A stretch of 64,000 nucleotides of DNA from an uncultured bacterium (GTDB lineage Bacteria > Verrucomicrobiota > Lentisphaeria > Victivallales > UBA1829). The first letter of the stretch is position 1; every line of letters begins with the position of its first letter. The stretch lies in assembly GCA_902802585.1 (NCBI GenBank), contig CADCMR010000014.1, positions 53,249 to 117,248 of the forward strand. The letters are read 5' to 3'. Positions 29,980-37,689 of the stretch are shown piece after piece. A program made the translations under genes and the position numbers. Under the pieces are notes generated by a model, which had not been told where the DNA came from, ran no database searches, and saw only the letters and a program-made list of their open reading frames with translations.

Positions 29980-31080
29980 ATGAAACTTCAGACCATCCTC
30001 CTCCTGACCGGAATCGCCGCCGGTCTCATGACAGTCTCCTGCCAGTCGTCGGTCGAATCCGAAGCCGAAGCATTTTTCGGTCCCCCGCCAAAAGGCAAAG
30101 CCGCGGTTGAAGCCGAGAACAAGATCGACTCCGACTTCTACGCCCAGGTCAACGCCCACATCGACCGCAGAATGAACGAGTTCAACGAGAAGGAAGAGGC
30201 GAAGCTCCCGATTTTCTCCTCAAGAGAAGTCCGGGACGAATTCCTGTCCCTCTCCTTCGTCCAGTCCGCGATGCAGATCCATTCGCTTTCCATGGACTTC
30301 GCCGGTCCCCAGGACATCAACCTGAACGTCTTCTTCGACCGCGAATCCCGTACGTTCACTCGCACGGTCAACGGCAAGACCGAATCCTACACGTTCGAGC
30401 CGTTCACGAACGGCGTGCCGCCCGCCATCCCGTACGACGCCCATATTCTGTACGCGTTCGTGATCGACTTCAGCCGCATCGCGGAAACGGTTTCGGTCCG
30501 CAGCTACGAGAAGCTGGAAAAGGGCGAGAATCCCGGAATCGCCAAGCTGGAAAATGAGGCGAACATCGACGAGAAGGGCAGAAAGAAAGACAAGAATTTC
30601 GTCGAGATCAAGCCGAAAGTCACATACGAACCGGTCGAATACCGCATCGACAACCGCTGGTGCAAGTGCTATGACGTCAAACTGAAAAACGTCTGCGCCC
30701 CCGCGACCGCCCTCGCGCTTTATGTCAGCAACGAGGAAAAGACCCTTTCCCGCGTCGACGTCATCCTCGACGACGACTCGAAGATTTCTTTCAACATCGA
30801 CTGGCGAGAACAGGACGGCATCGTCCTCCCGCGCGTGATCCGCCGCCTCAGCGACAACGCCGTCTATTTCCGCGAGGACGCCAAGATCATCCAGGAAAGA
30901 GACATCATCGAGGCTGAAATGGAAGCTGCGAGGACCGCGGAAGCCGCCGCCGAGGAAGAGGAAGAATCTTCCGAAGAGGAAATGGTCGAATTCGACGCCT
31001 CCGGCAATAATGCCGAAGCATCTTCCGAAGAGGATGAATCCGTCTCCGGCGAAGATGACGAGGGGTTCGAGGAAGAGTAA
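29980..31080 (+). CDS. Lipoprotein with acidic C-terminal tail, unknown function
   Basis: 366 aa. The signal peptide ends in lipobox TVSC. The body (about 40-310) is mixed alpha/beta with no recognised motif. The last 55 residues are Glu/Ser/Ala-rich (EEEEESSEEE and similar) and probably disordered. Like the preceding lipoprotein it starts MK...LLL and contains a long beta-rich body, so the two may work together on the envelope; that is inference from position. A strong terminator follows. Confidence 0.8.
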   Translation: MKLQTILLLTGIAAGLMTVSCQSSVESEAEAFFGPPPKGKAAVEAENKIDSDFYAQVNAHIDRRMNEFNEKEEAKLPIFSSREVRDEFLSLSFVQSAMQIHSLSMDFAGPQDINLNVFFDRESRTFTRTVNGKTESYTFEPFTNGVPPAIPYDAHILYAFVIDFSRIAETVSVRSYEKLEKGENPGIAKLENEANIDEKGRKKDKNFVEIKPKVTYEPVEYRIDNRWCKCYDVKLKNVCAPATALALYVSNEEKTLSRVDVILDDDSKISFNIDWREQDGIVLPRVIRRLSDNAVYFREDAKIIQERDIIEAEMEAARTAEAAAEEEEESSEEEMVEFDASGNNAEASSEEDESVSGEDDEGFEEE

Positions 31081-31108
31081 CTCCCGCCTCCCGCATTCAT
31101 TCGGGAGT

Positions 31109-31169
31109 CCTGTCCGCGCGACACATCGTCCGGTTCCCGCCGGGCGATGGAAACCGGGCAGGATTTTTT
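31109..31169 (+). terminator. Rho-independent terminator of the glyS-lipoprotein operon
   Basis: A two-part stem: CCTGTCCG with CGGGCAGG, and an inner CATCGTCCGG with CCGGGCGATG, followed by a run of six T. A smaller CTCCCG/CGGGAG-type hairpin lies just before it. Confidence 0.85.
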
Positions 31170-31202
31170 GTGCCGTTCCGGCATTTTTCGCCTGATTTCC
31201 GG

Positions 31203-31230
31203 TTGATTTTTCCGCAGATGGATGTATGTT
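31203..31230 (+). promoter_or_regulatory. Promoter of the intracellular arabinofuranosidase gene
   Basis: TTGATT (31203-31208), 16-base spacer, TATGTT (31225-31230), 57 bases before the GTG start. Confidence 0.55.
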
Positions 31231-31287
31231 ATCATATTTGACAAGACATCTTCATTGAAAACTCCTACGAACCGAAAGGAATGCCAC

Positions 31288-32802
31288 GTGAAACTCATTG
31301 TCGACGCAAACAACCTCCAGGGGCGGATCAGCCGCCATGTCTACGGCCAGTTCTCCGAACACCTCGGACACTGCATCTACGACGGTCTGTACGTCGGGGA
31401 AAAGTCGAAAATCCCGAACATCGATGGCGTGCGCAAGGACGTGATCGAAGTCCTCCGTCGGATCCGGATCCCGAACCTCCGCTGGCCAGGCGGCTGCTTC
31501 GCCGACTGCTACCACTGGCGCGACGGCGTCGGCCCGCGCTCCAAACGCCCGTACATCGTGAACGACACCTGGGGCGGCGTCGCGGAAGACAACTCCTTCG
31601 GCACGCATGAATTCCTCCGTTTCTGCGAACTCATCGGCGCGGAGCCGTACATCAACGGCAACGTCAGCAGCGGCACCGTGCAGGAGATGTCCCAGTGGAT
31701 TGAGTACCTGAACGCCAAGGTTCAGGGACCGATGACCGAGCTCCGCCGCAAGAACGGTCGCAAGGAGCCGTGGGGCGTCAAGTTCTGGGGCTTCGGCAAC
31801 GAACCCTGGGGCGACGGCCACATGCGCCCGGAATACTACGCCGACCAGTTCCGCCGTTACACCACCTACGCCCGCGACTACGGCGACACCAAGCTTGTCC
31901 GCATCGCGGCGGGCGCCAACGGCGGCGACCTGAACTGGACCGAGGTCCTGATGCAGAGCGCCGGACAGTGGCTCGACGCCGTTACCCTCCATTACTACAC
32001 AGTGCCCGGTGTGTGGGAACACAAGGGCTCCGCCACCAAGTTCGACGTGCCGGAATACTATACCACGCTCGAAAAGGCCGGCAACATCGAAAACATCATC
32101 AAGGCGCAGTCCGTCATCATGGACAAGTACGATCCGGAAGCCCGCGTCGGTCTCTTCGTCGACGAATGGGGCACCTGGTTCGACGTCGAGGAAGGCACCA
32201 ACCCCGGATTCCTCCACCAGCAGAACACCATGCGCGACGCCATGGTCGCCGCAATCTCCCTGAACATCTTCCACCGCAACAACCGCCGCGTCCGCATGGC
32301 GAACATCGCCCAGCTCGTGAACGTACTCCAGGCGATGATCCTGACCGAAGGCGAGAAGATGCTCGTCACCCCGACTTATCACGTCTTCGACCTTTACAAG
32401 GTCCACCAGGACGCCGACCGCGTCGAGACCTTCGCGCAAGCCACGGCGATCGACGGGTGCAAACTTCCGGCGGTCACCCACACAGCGTCCGTCAAGGACG
32501 GCGTCCTGCACGTCAGCGCCGCCAACATCCACGCGGACAAGGCGCTCCCGGTCGAACTGGACGTCTGGGGCTTCGATGACGCAAGCGTCTCCGGCGAAAT
32601 CCTCGGCAACGGCGACATCCACGCGCTCAACACCTTCAAGAAGCCGAACGCCGTCAAGATCCGCAAGCTCGACCTCACCGTCAAGAGTGGCAAAGTCCTC
32701 TTCGAACTCCCGCCCTGCTCCGTCGCCACCATCACGCTCCAGCCCGCCGCCGCGAAGAAAGCCCCGGCGAAGAAAGCACCTGCGAAGAAGGCGTCCAAAT
32801 AA
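31288..32802 (+). CDS. abfA: Intracellular GH51 alpha-N-arabinofuranosidase
   Basis: 504 aa. I chose the GTG at 31288 (MKLIVDANN) because AAAGGA lies 7 bases upstream and the family begins here. No signal peptide, so cytoplasmic. The (beta/alpha)8 barrel has LRWPGGCFADCYHWRDGVGP, acid/base Glu172 in GFGNEPWGDGH and nucleophile Glu293 in VDEWGTWFD. It would finish short arabino-oligosaccharides after uptake. The last 15 residues, KKAPAKKAPAKKASK, are an unusual basic tail not normal for the family. A lipoprotein gene follows after 40 bases. Confidence 0.95.
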   Translation: MKLIVDANNLQGRISRHVYGQFSEHLGHCIYDGLYVGEKSKIPNIDGVRKDVIEVLRRIRIPNLRWPGGCFADCYHWRDGVGPRSKRPYIVNDTWGGVAEDNSFGTHEFLRFCELIGAEPYINGNVSSGTVQEMSQWIEYLNAKVQGPMTELRRKNGRKEPWGVKFWGFGNEPWGDGHMRPEYYADQFRRYTTYARDYGDTKLVRIAAGANGGDLNWTEVLMQSAGQWLDAVTLHYYTVPGVWEHKGSATKFDVPEYYTTLEKAGNIENIIKAQSVIMDKYDPEARVGLFVDEWGTWFDVEEGTNPGFLHQQNTMRDAMVAAISLNIFHRNNRRVRMANIAQLVNVLQAMILTEGEKMLVTPTYHVFDLYKVHQDADRVETFAQATAIDGCKLPAVTHTASVKDGVLHVSAANIHADKALPVELDVWGFDDASVSGEILGNGDIHALNTFKKPNAVKIRKLDLTVKSGKVLFELPPCSVATITLQPAAAKKAPAKKAPAKKASK

Positions 32803-32842
32803 TCAAACGAAACGACAACACGCGAACCACGGCGTACAATCC

Positions 32843-33397
32843 ATGAAAGAATCCGTTCCCATCTCTCCGGATTTCTCCGGATACCGCGGGAGGCTCCGTT
32901 CCTTCCGCGGCCGCCGGTTCGCGCTTGTCCTCTCCCTCGTCGTCGCGACCGCCGCGCTTTTCGCAGCATGTTCCCCGGTCGATTCCGCCGGGACCATCCC
33001 GCGTTCCAACGTGCGCGCCCCCCGCGCCGCGCATAGCCTCACGGTCATGAACACCATGCTCTTTGAGGTCGGGGACAACCCGCTGGAAAAGAAGTCGGTC
33101 AGGATCCCGGTGGGGGAATACATCTTCGAGGGAGAGGACGACATCTTCCTGTACTTCCGTTCGCCGCAGGAAATGGAATACCTCGTCTACCACAAGGAAG
33201 GCTATGCGGAAGGCGCATTCCAGCTGGGAGGGCTGGCGCTTGCACGCAGAGAACAATGGGACAAGGTCGAATACCCCGCCTGTACCTATATCGACGGGGA
33301 AGAACAGACGCAAAAACGACTCACGTGTCCGCTGGAAGTCACGTATTTCATGAACAAACGCGGCACAGACTGGGAAAGCGATTTCGACAGGGAATAA
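32843..33397 (+). CDS. Small lipoprotein of unknown function
   Basis: 184 aa from the ATG at 32843. A 25-residue arginine-rich lead precedes the hydrophobic segment, and the lipobox is FAAC. The mature part contains PVGEYIFEGEDDIFLYFRSP and four-strand-like stretches but no known motif. Probably on the same transcript as the arabinofuranosidase. The N-terminal extension may mean the true start is internal, but no other ATG fits. Confidence 0.7.
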   Translation: MKESVPISPDFSGYRGRLRSFRGRRFALVLSLVVATAALFAACSPVDSAGTIPRSNVRAPRAAHSLTVMNTMLFEVGDNPLEKKSVRIPVGEYIFEGEDDIFLYFRSPQEMEYLVYHKEGYAEGAFQLGGLALARREQWDKVEYPACTYIDGEEQTQKRLTCPLEVTYFMNKRGTDWESDFDRE

Positions 33398-33500
33398 GCG
33401 GCGGGCTCACGGATCAGGCTGATTTTCCGAGCGCCTGAAACGAGGGGGGAAGGAAATCCGTACACCGGAGCACATCGAAAGCCTGGAGTACGTTAAAAAA

Positions 33501-33574
33501 TGGAGCGGGCGACCGGAATCGAACCGGCGTAGCCAGCTTGGGAAGCTGGAGCATAACCATTTTGCTACGCCCGC
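33501..33574 (-). tRNA. tRNA-Gly (anticodon CCC)
   Basis: Read on the minus strand: acceptor GCGGGCG/CGCCCGC, discriminator T, encoded CCA (33501-33503 on the plus strand). Anticodon loop TTCCCAA in stem CCAGC/GCTGG gives CCC. A T run follows on the minus strand (33495-33500), serving as terminator. Confidence 0.95.
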
Positions 33575-33592
33575 AAAAAAGGTGTGTGTAAT

Positions 33593-33620
33593 AACATACC
33601 TCCGAATGCCGAAAAATCAA
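33593..33620 (-). promoter_or_regulatory. Promoter of tRNA-Gly
   Basis: On the minus strand TTGATT (33615-33620), 16-base spacer, TATGTT (33593-33598), about 20 bases before the tRNA. Confidence 0.55.
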
Positions 33621-33741
33621 GCGCGGAACGGTTCATTTTATCAAAAAAGTTGAAGCCTGACGACGGGAGGAAGTACAGAGGGGGATTCTTTTTTTCCAAC
33701 ACTGTCTGAAAAATATTCGTAATCCAACATAGCGTCAAATC

Positions 33742-33780
33742 GCCCGGAAAGGCGGTTTCCGGGCATTTTCACATTTTTTT
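33742..33780 (+). terminator. Strong hairpin with T run before gyrA
   Basis: GCCCGGAAA (33742-33750) pairs perfectly with TTTCCGGGC (33756-33764). It is followed by T-rich sequence ending in seven T. It insulates gyrA from upstream plus-strand transcription. Confidence 0.75.
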
Positions 33781-33812
33781 CGTTTTTTCCTCGCACACGC
33801 GCACACGCGCGC

Positions 33813-33841
33813 TTGAAAAGAACGCCGTTCCGTGATATATT
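33813..33841 (+). promoter_or_regulatory. Promoter of gyrA
   Basis: TTGAAA (33813-33818), 17-base spacer, TATATT (33836-33841), about 50 bases before the start codon. Confidence 0.7.
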
Positions 33842-33893
33842 ATATTAATAAAACATCAACATCATATCCCCTCTTTTTTTGAAAGGTCAAAGC

Positions 33894-36761
33894 ATGTCCG
33901 ACACACCACACAATGTGTTCCCGATCAACATCGAAGACATCATGCACACAGCGTACCTACAGTACTCGCTGAGCGTGAACGTCGGCCGCGCCATCCCCGA
34001 TGTCCGCGACGGCATGAAACCCTGCAACCGCCGCATCCTCTACGCCATGGGCCAGCGCGGACTGACGAAGTCCCATAAGACCGTCAAGTGCGCCAAGGTC
34101 GTCGGCGACGTGCTCGGCAGCTACCATCCGCACGGCGACGCCTCCGTCTACGACACGCTAGTCCGCATGGCGCAGGATTTCTCCATGCGCACGCCACTCA
34201 TCGAGGGTCAGGGCAACTTCGGCAGCATCGACGGCGACCCGCCGGCGGCATACCGTTACACAGAGTGCCGCATGGAGCGCATCGCGGACGAACTTCTCTC
34301 CGACATCGACAAGGAAACGGTGAACATGATCCCGACCTTCGACGAGGAGACGACGGAACCCGAAGTGCTCCCGGCGAAATTCCCAAACGTGCTGGTGAAC
34401 GGCAGCGTCGGCATCGGCGTCGGCATGGCGACCAGCATCCCGACGCACAACCTCGGCGAAGTTGTGAACGCCACCATCCACCTGCTTGAGAACCCGACCG
34501 CCACGGTCCGCGACCTCATGCAGTACCTCCCCGGCCCCGACTTCCCCACCGGCGGCATCATCTGCGGCATCAACCCCGTCCGCGCCCTCTACGAAACCGG
34601 GCACGCCGTCCTGAAGATCCGCGCGAAGACCAAGATCGTGGAAAAGGGCGACCGCGAGCAGATCATCGTGACCGAGATCCCGTACGCGCTGAACAAGGAA
34701 CTGCTCGTCAAGAAGATCGCAGACGTCGTGAAGGAAAAACGCATCACCGGCATCTCCGGCCTCCGCGACGAATCCAACAAGAAGATCGGCATCCGCATCG
34801 TCATCGACGTCAAGCGCGGCGCCATGGCGAGCGTGGTCCTGAACCAGCTCTTCGCCACCACCCAGCTCGAATCCGCGTTCGGCTGCAACATGCTCGTGGT
34901 CGACCACAACCGTCCACGCGTCATGAACCTCGTCCAGATCCTTCAGGCGTTCATCGACCACCGTTTCGAGGTCGTGACCCGCCGCGCCGAATACGAGCTC
35001 CGCAAGGCGCGCGAACGCGCCCACATCCTCGCCGGATTGCTCATCGCTGTCCGCAACATCGATGAAGTCGTGAAGATCATCCGCGAGTCCCGCGACCGCG
35101 AGACCGCCGGCAAGGCGCTCATGGCGCGCTTCGAACTTGACGCGATCCAGGCCGCCGCCATCCTCAACATGCGCCTCCACCAGCTCACCAACCTCGCGGT
35201 CGACGACCTCGAAAACCAGTACAACGAGCTGATGCGCCGCATCGCCGAACTCGAAGAACTCCTCGCCAGCCGCGAGAAGCGTCTCGAACTCATCAAGTCC
35301 GAGCTCGCCGCCATCCGCGACAAATACGCCGACCCCAGACGCACCGAGATCACCTACGACGACGGCGACATCGACATCGCAGACCTCATCCCGCGCCATT
35401 CCTGCATCATCACCGTCTCCGACACCGGATACATCAAGCGCGTCCCCGCCGACACCTACCGTACGCAGCACCGCGGCGGCTCCGGCGTCATCGGCATGAG
35501 CACCAAGGAGGAAGACCATGTGGCGCGCCTCTTCAGCGCCGACAGCCATGACATCATCTTCTTCATCACCAACCGCGGATTCATGTACTGGCTGAACGTC
35601 TACGATATCCCGGAAGGCGCGCGCACCGGCAACGGCAAGGCGATCGTGAACCTCATCAAGTTCGAGAAGGACGAGCAGATCAGCGCCATGGTCACAGTCA
35701 ACCGCGCCATGTTCGACCAGCCCGGCATGTCCCTCGTGATGGCGACGCGCAACGGCATCATCAAGAAGACCCCGCTCTCCGCGTTCCGGAACCTCCGCAA
35801 GGTCGCGCTCCGCGCCCTCGTGATCGAGGACAACGACGACCTGATCGCCGCCGAACTCGCCGACGGGTCCAGTGAGATCATCCTCTCCACCGCGAAGGGC
35901 ATGGCGTGCCGCTTCAGCGAAACCAAGGTCCGTCCCATGGGCCGCGCCGCGCGCGGCGTCCACGGCATCAAGTTCAAACTTGAAGGCGACTACGTGGTTG
36001 GCATGGAGGTCATCGCGACCGGTCTGCCGCCCGTCATCGAAGCGCCCGCGTCCGATCTGGATGTCGATGCTGAAAACGACGAGAACGTCGCCCCGATCAG
36101 CGACGCGGACGTCGACGCCGACGCCGCGGAGGAAGCCGCCGCGATCGACGGAGCCGAAGCGCCCGCTGACGAATCCGCCGGGGAATCCGCCGATGAATCC
36201 GGCGAGACGATTCCCGAAGACGCCTCCAAGCCGCAGCTCCTCGTCGTCACCAGCAGAGGATGGGGCAAGCGCAGCTACGTCGAGTCCTACCGCCTCACCG
36301 GACGCGGCGCGATGGGCGTCCGCAACATCAAGCTCGGCGAAGGCGAAACCGTCGTCGCCGCGATCAAGGTCCATCCCGGCGAAGACATCATCCTCACGAC
36401 CCAGCGCGGACAGGTGGTCCGCACCCGCGTCGACGAAATCCGCCTCGTCGGACGCAACTCCATGGGCGTCCGCATCATAGCCCTCCGCAAGAACGACAGC
36501 ATCATCGGCGTTTCCACCGTGATGCAGGTCGAGGAGGAGGAGCCGAAGGAACCCGCCGAGAACACCGGCGTCTTCGCCGCGGCGGGCGAACCGCTCCCCG
36601 TCCGCGAGGAGACGGAGTCCGAAACGGAAGAAGTTGTGGAAGAGACCGGCGGCGACGACGATTTCGACGACGACGCCCCGAAGAAACAGTCCGAAGAGGA
36701 AGACGATTACGTCGATCCCTCCGACTTCGGCGGAGACGACGGCGGCAATGTCCCGTTCTGA
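33894..36761 (+). CDS. gyrA: DNA gyrase subunit A
   Basis: 955 aa, longer than the usual 800-900. Start ATG 33894, with AAAGG just upstream; an in-frame TTG lies five codons earlier. The catalytic tyrosine is Tyr122 in RYTE. The quinolone-determining region reads HPHGDASVYD, so the residue at Escherichia coli position 83 is Ala and Asp87 is kept. The GyrA box is QHRGGSG at about 523-529, which supports gyrase rather than ParC. An acidic insert of about 65 residues (roughly 716-781) interrupts the C-terminal pinwheel, and a second acidic tail ends the protein. gyrB is not in the window. folP overlaps its 3' end. Confidence 0.97.
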   Translation: MSDTPHNVFPINIEDIMHTAYLQYSLSVNVGRAIPDVRDGMKPCNRRILYAMGQRGLTKSHKTVKCAKVVGDVLGSYHPHGDASVYDTLVRMAQDFSMRTPLIEGQGNFGSIDGDPPAAYRYTECRMERIADELLSDIDKETVNMIPTFDEETTEPEVLPAKFPNVLVNGSVGIGVGMATSIPTHNLGEVVNATIHLLENPTATVRDLMQYLPGPDFPTGGIICGINPVRALYETGHAVLKIRAKTKIVEKGDREQIIVTEIPYALNKELLVKKIADVVKEKRITGISGLRDESNKKIGIRIVIDVKRGAMASVVLNQLFATTQLESAFGCNMLVVDHNRPRVMNLVQILQAFIDHRFEVVTRRAEYELRKARERAHILAGLLIAVRNIDEVVKIIRESRDRETAGKALMARFELDAIQAAAILNMRLHQLTNLAVDDLENQYNELMRRIAELEELLASREKRLELIKSELAAIRDKYADPRRTEITYDDGDIDIADLIPRHSCIITVSDTGYIKRVPADTYRTQHRGGSGVIGMSTKEEDHVARLFSADSHDIIFFITNRGFMYWLNVYDIPEGARTGNGKAIVNLIKFEKDEQISAMVTVNRAMFDQPGMSLVMATRNGIIKKTPLSAFRNLRKVALRALVIEDNDDLIAAELADGSSEIILSTAKGMACRFSETKVRPMGRAARGVHGIKFKLEGDYVVGMEVIATGLPPVIEAPASDLDVDAENDENVAPISDADVDADAAEEAAAIDGAEAPADESAGESADESGETIPEDASKPQLLVVTSRGWGKRSYVESYRLTGRGAMGVRNIKLGEGETVVAAIKVHPGEDIILTTQRGQVVRTRVDEIRLVGRNSMGVRIIALRKNDSIIGVSTVMQVEEEEPKEPAENTGVFAAAGEPLPVREETESETEEVVEETGGDDDFDDDAPKKQSEEEDDYVDPSDFGGDDGGNVPF

Positions 36762-37605
36762 CCGTTTCTTTGAAACTCTGAAAAACGCAGCGCGGTCGGG
36801 CACTCTCGCCCGGCCGCGTCTTTTCGGCATCCTGAACCTCACGCCGGACTCCTTCAGCGACGGCGGCGCGCACACCGCTTCGCCGGAATCCTCCGCACAA
36901 TTCGCCGCGCAAATGGTCGCCGACGGCGCGGACGCACTCGACCTGGGAGCAGAATCCACCCGTCCCGGCTCGGAGGCGATCCCTATAGACGAGGAAATAC
37001 GCCGTCTGCTCCCTGCCCTGAAGCTCATCCGGGCGCGCTTCCCCGACCTTTTCCTCAGCGTCGACACGCGCAAAGCCGAAGTCGCCGACGCCGCGCTTGC
37101 CGTCGGAGCCGACTGCGTCAACGACGTCAGCGGGCTTCAGTTCGACCCGCGCATGGCGGACGCGGTCGCGGCGCATCATGCCGCGCTCATCGTCATGCAC
37201 ATGCGCGGCACCCCGGAGACCATGCAGGCCCCGGAAAACCTCGTCTACGGCGATCTGGTCGCCGACGTGTCGGCGTTCCTGCGCGACGCCGCATCGAAAG
37301 CCATCCGCGCCGGCGTCGATCCCGCCCGCATCATGATCGATCCGGGCGTCGGCTTCTCCAAGACGGACGAACAGAACATGGCGCTCATCCGCCGCGCCGC
37401 CGAATTCAAAAAGCTCGGCTTCCCGCTTTTCTACGGAATCTCGCGCAAAGGCTTCATCGGGCGCATGTACGGCATCCCCTGCCCCGCTGACCGCGACGAA
37501 GCCACGGCGCAGCTCCAGCTTGATCTCTGCCGCGTCGGCGTCGAAGCCCTCCGCGTTCACAACGTCGCCGTCACGCGTCGCGCGATCTCCGCTGCAGATA
37601 TCTGA
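36748..37605 (+). CDS. folP: Dihydropteroate synthase
   Basis: 285 aa. I chose the ATG at 36748, 14 bases inside gyrA, because the protein core begins soon after. Motifs: GILNLTPDSFSDGG, DLGAESTRPGS, NDVSGLQFD, VMHMRGTPETMQ, IMIDPGVGFSKT and GISRKGFIG, all typical. It joins pABA and dihydropterin pyrophosphate in folate synthesis and is the sulfonamide target. It is probably translated by coupling with gyrA. Confidence 0.96.
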   Translation: MSRSDRFFETLKNAARSGTLARPRLFGILNLTPDSFSDGGAHTASPESSAQFAAQMVADGADALDLGAESTRPGSEAIPIDEEIRRLLPALKLIRARFPDLFLSVDTRKAEVADAALAVGADCVNDVSGLQFDPRMADAVAAHHAALIVMHMRGTPETMQAPENLVYGDLVADVSAFLRDAASKAIRAGVDPARIMIDPGVGFSKTDEQNMALIRRAAEFKKLGFPLFYGISRKGFIGRMYGIPCPADRDEATAQLQLDLCRVGVEALRVHNVAVTRRAISAADI

Positions 37606-37631
37606 GCCTCTCAAGGGGCTCCATATAATCG

Positions 37632-37664
37632 AACGGGCCGGCGGAGAACCCCCGTCGACCCGTT
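37632..37664. terminator. Hairpin between convergent folP and GH51 genes
   Basis: AACGGG (37632-37637) pairs with CCCGTT (37659-37664) with a further GC-rich inner pairing. T-rich sequence follows on the plus strand. It could end transcripts from both sides. Confidence 0.5.
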
Positions 37665-37689
37665 GCGTTTGTTGTGTTTGTCCCGGATA

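Larger units (their letters stand above)
33575..33893. other. Intergenic region between tRNA-Gly and gyrA
   Basis: 319 bases containing the tRNA-Gly promoter (minus), a strong hairpin/terminator and the gyrA promoter. No gene was seen. Confidence 0.65.

Noticed and set aside
34158..37121. 987-codon minus-strand frame over gyrA and folP
   Set aside because: Antisense shadow; gyrA and folP are unmistakable.
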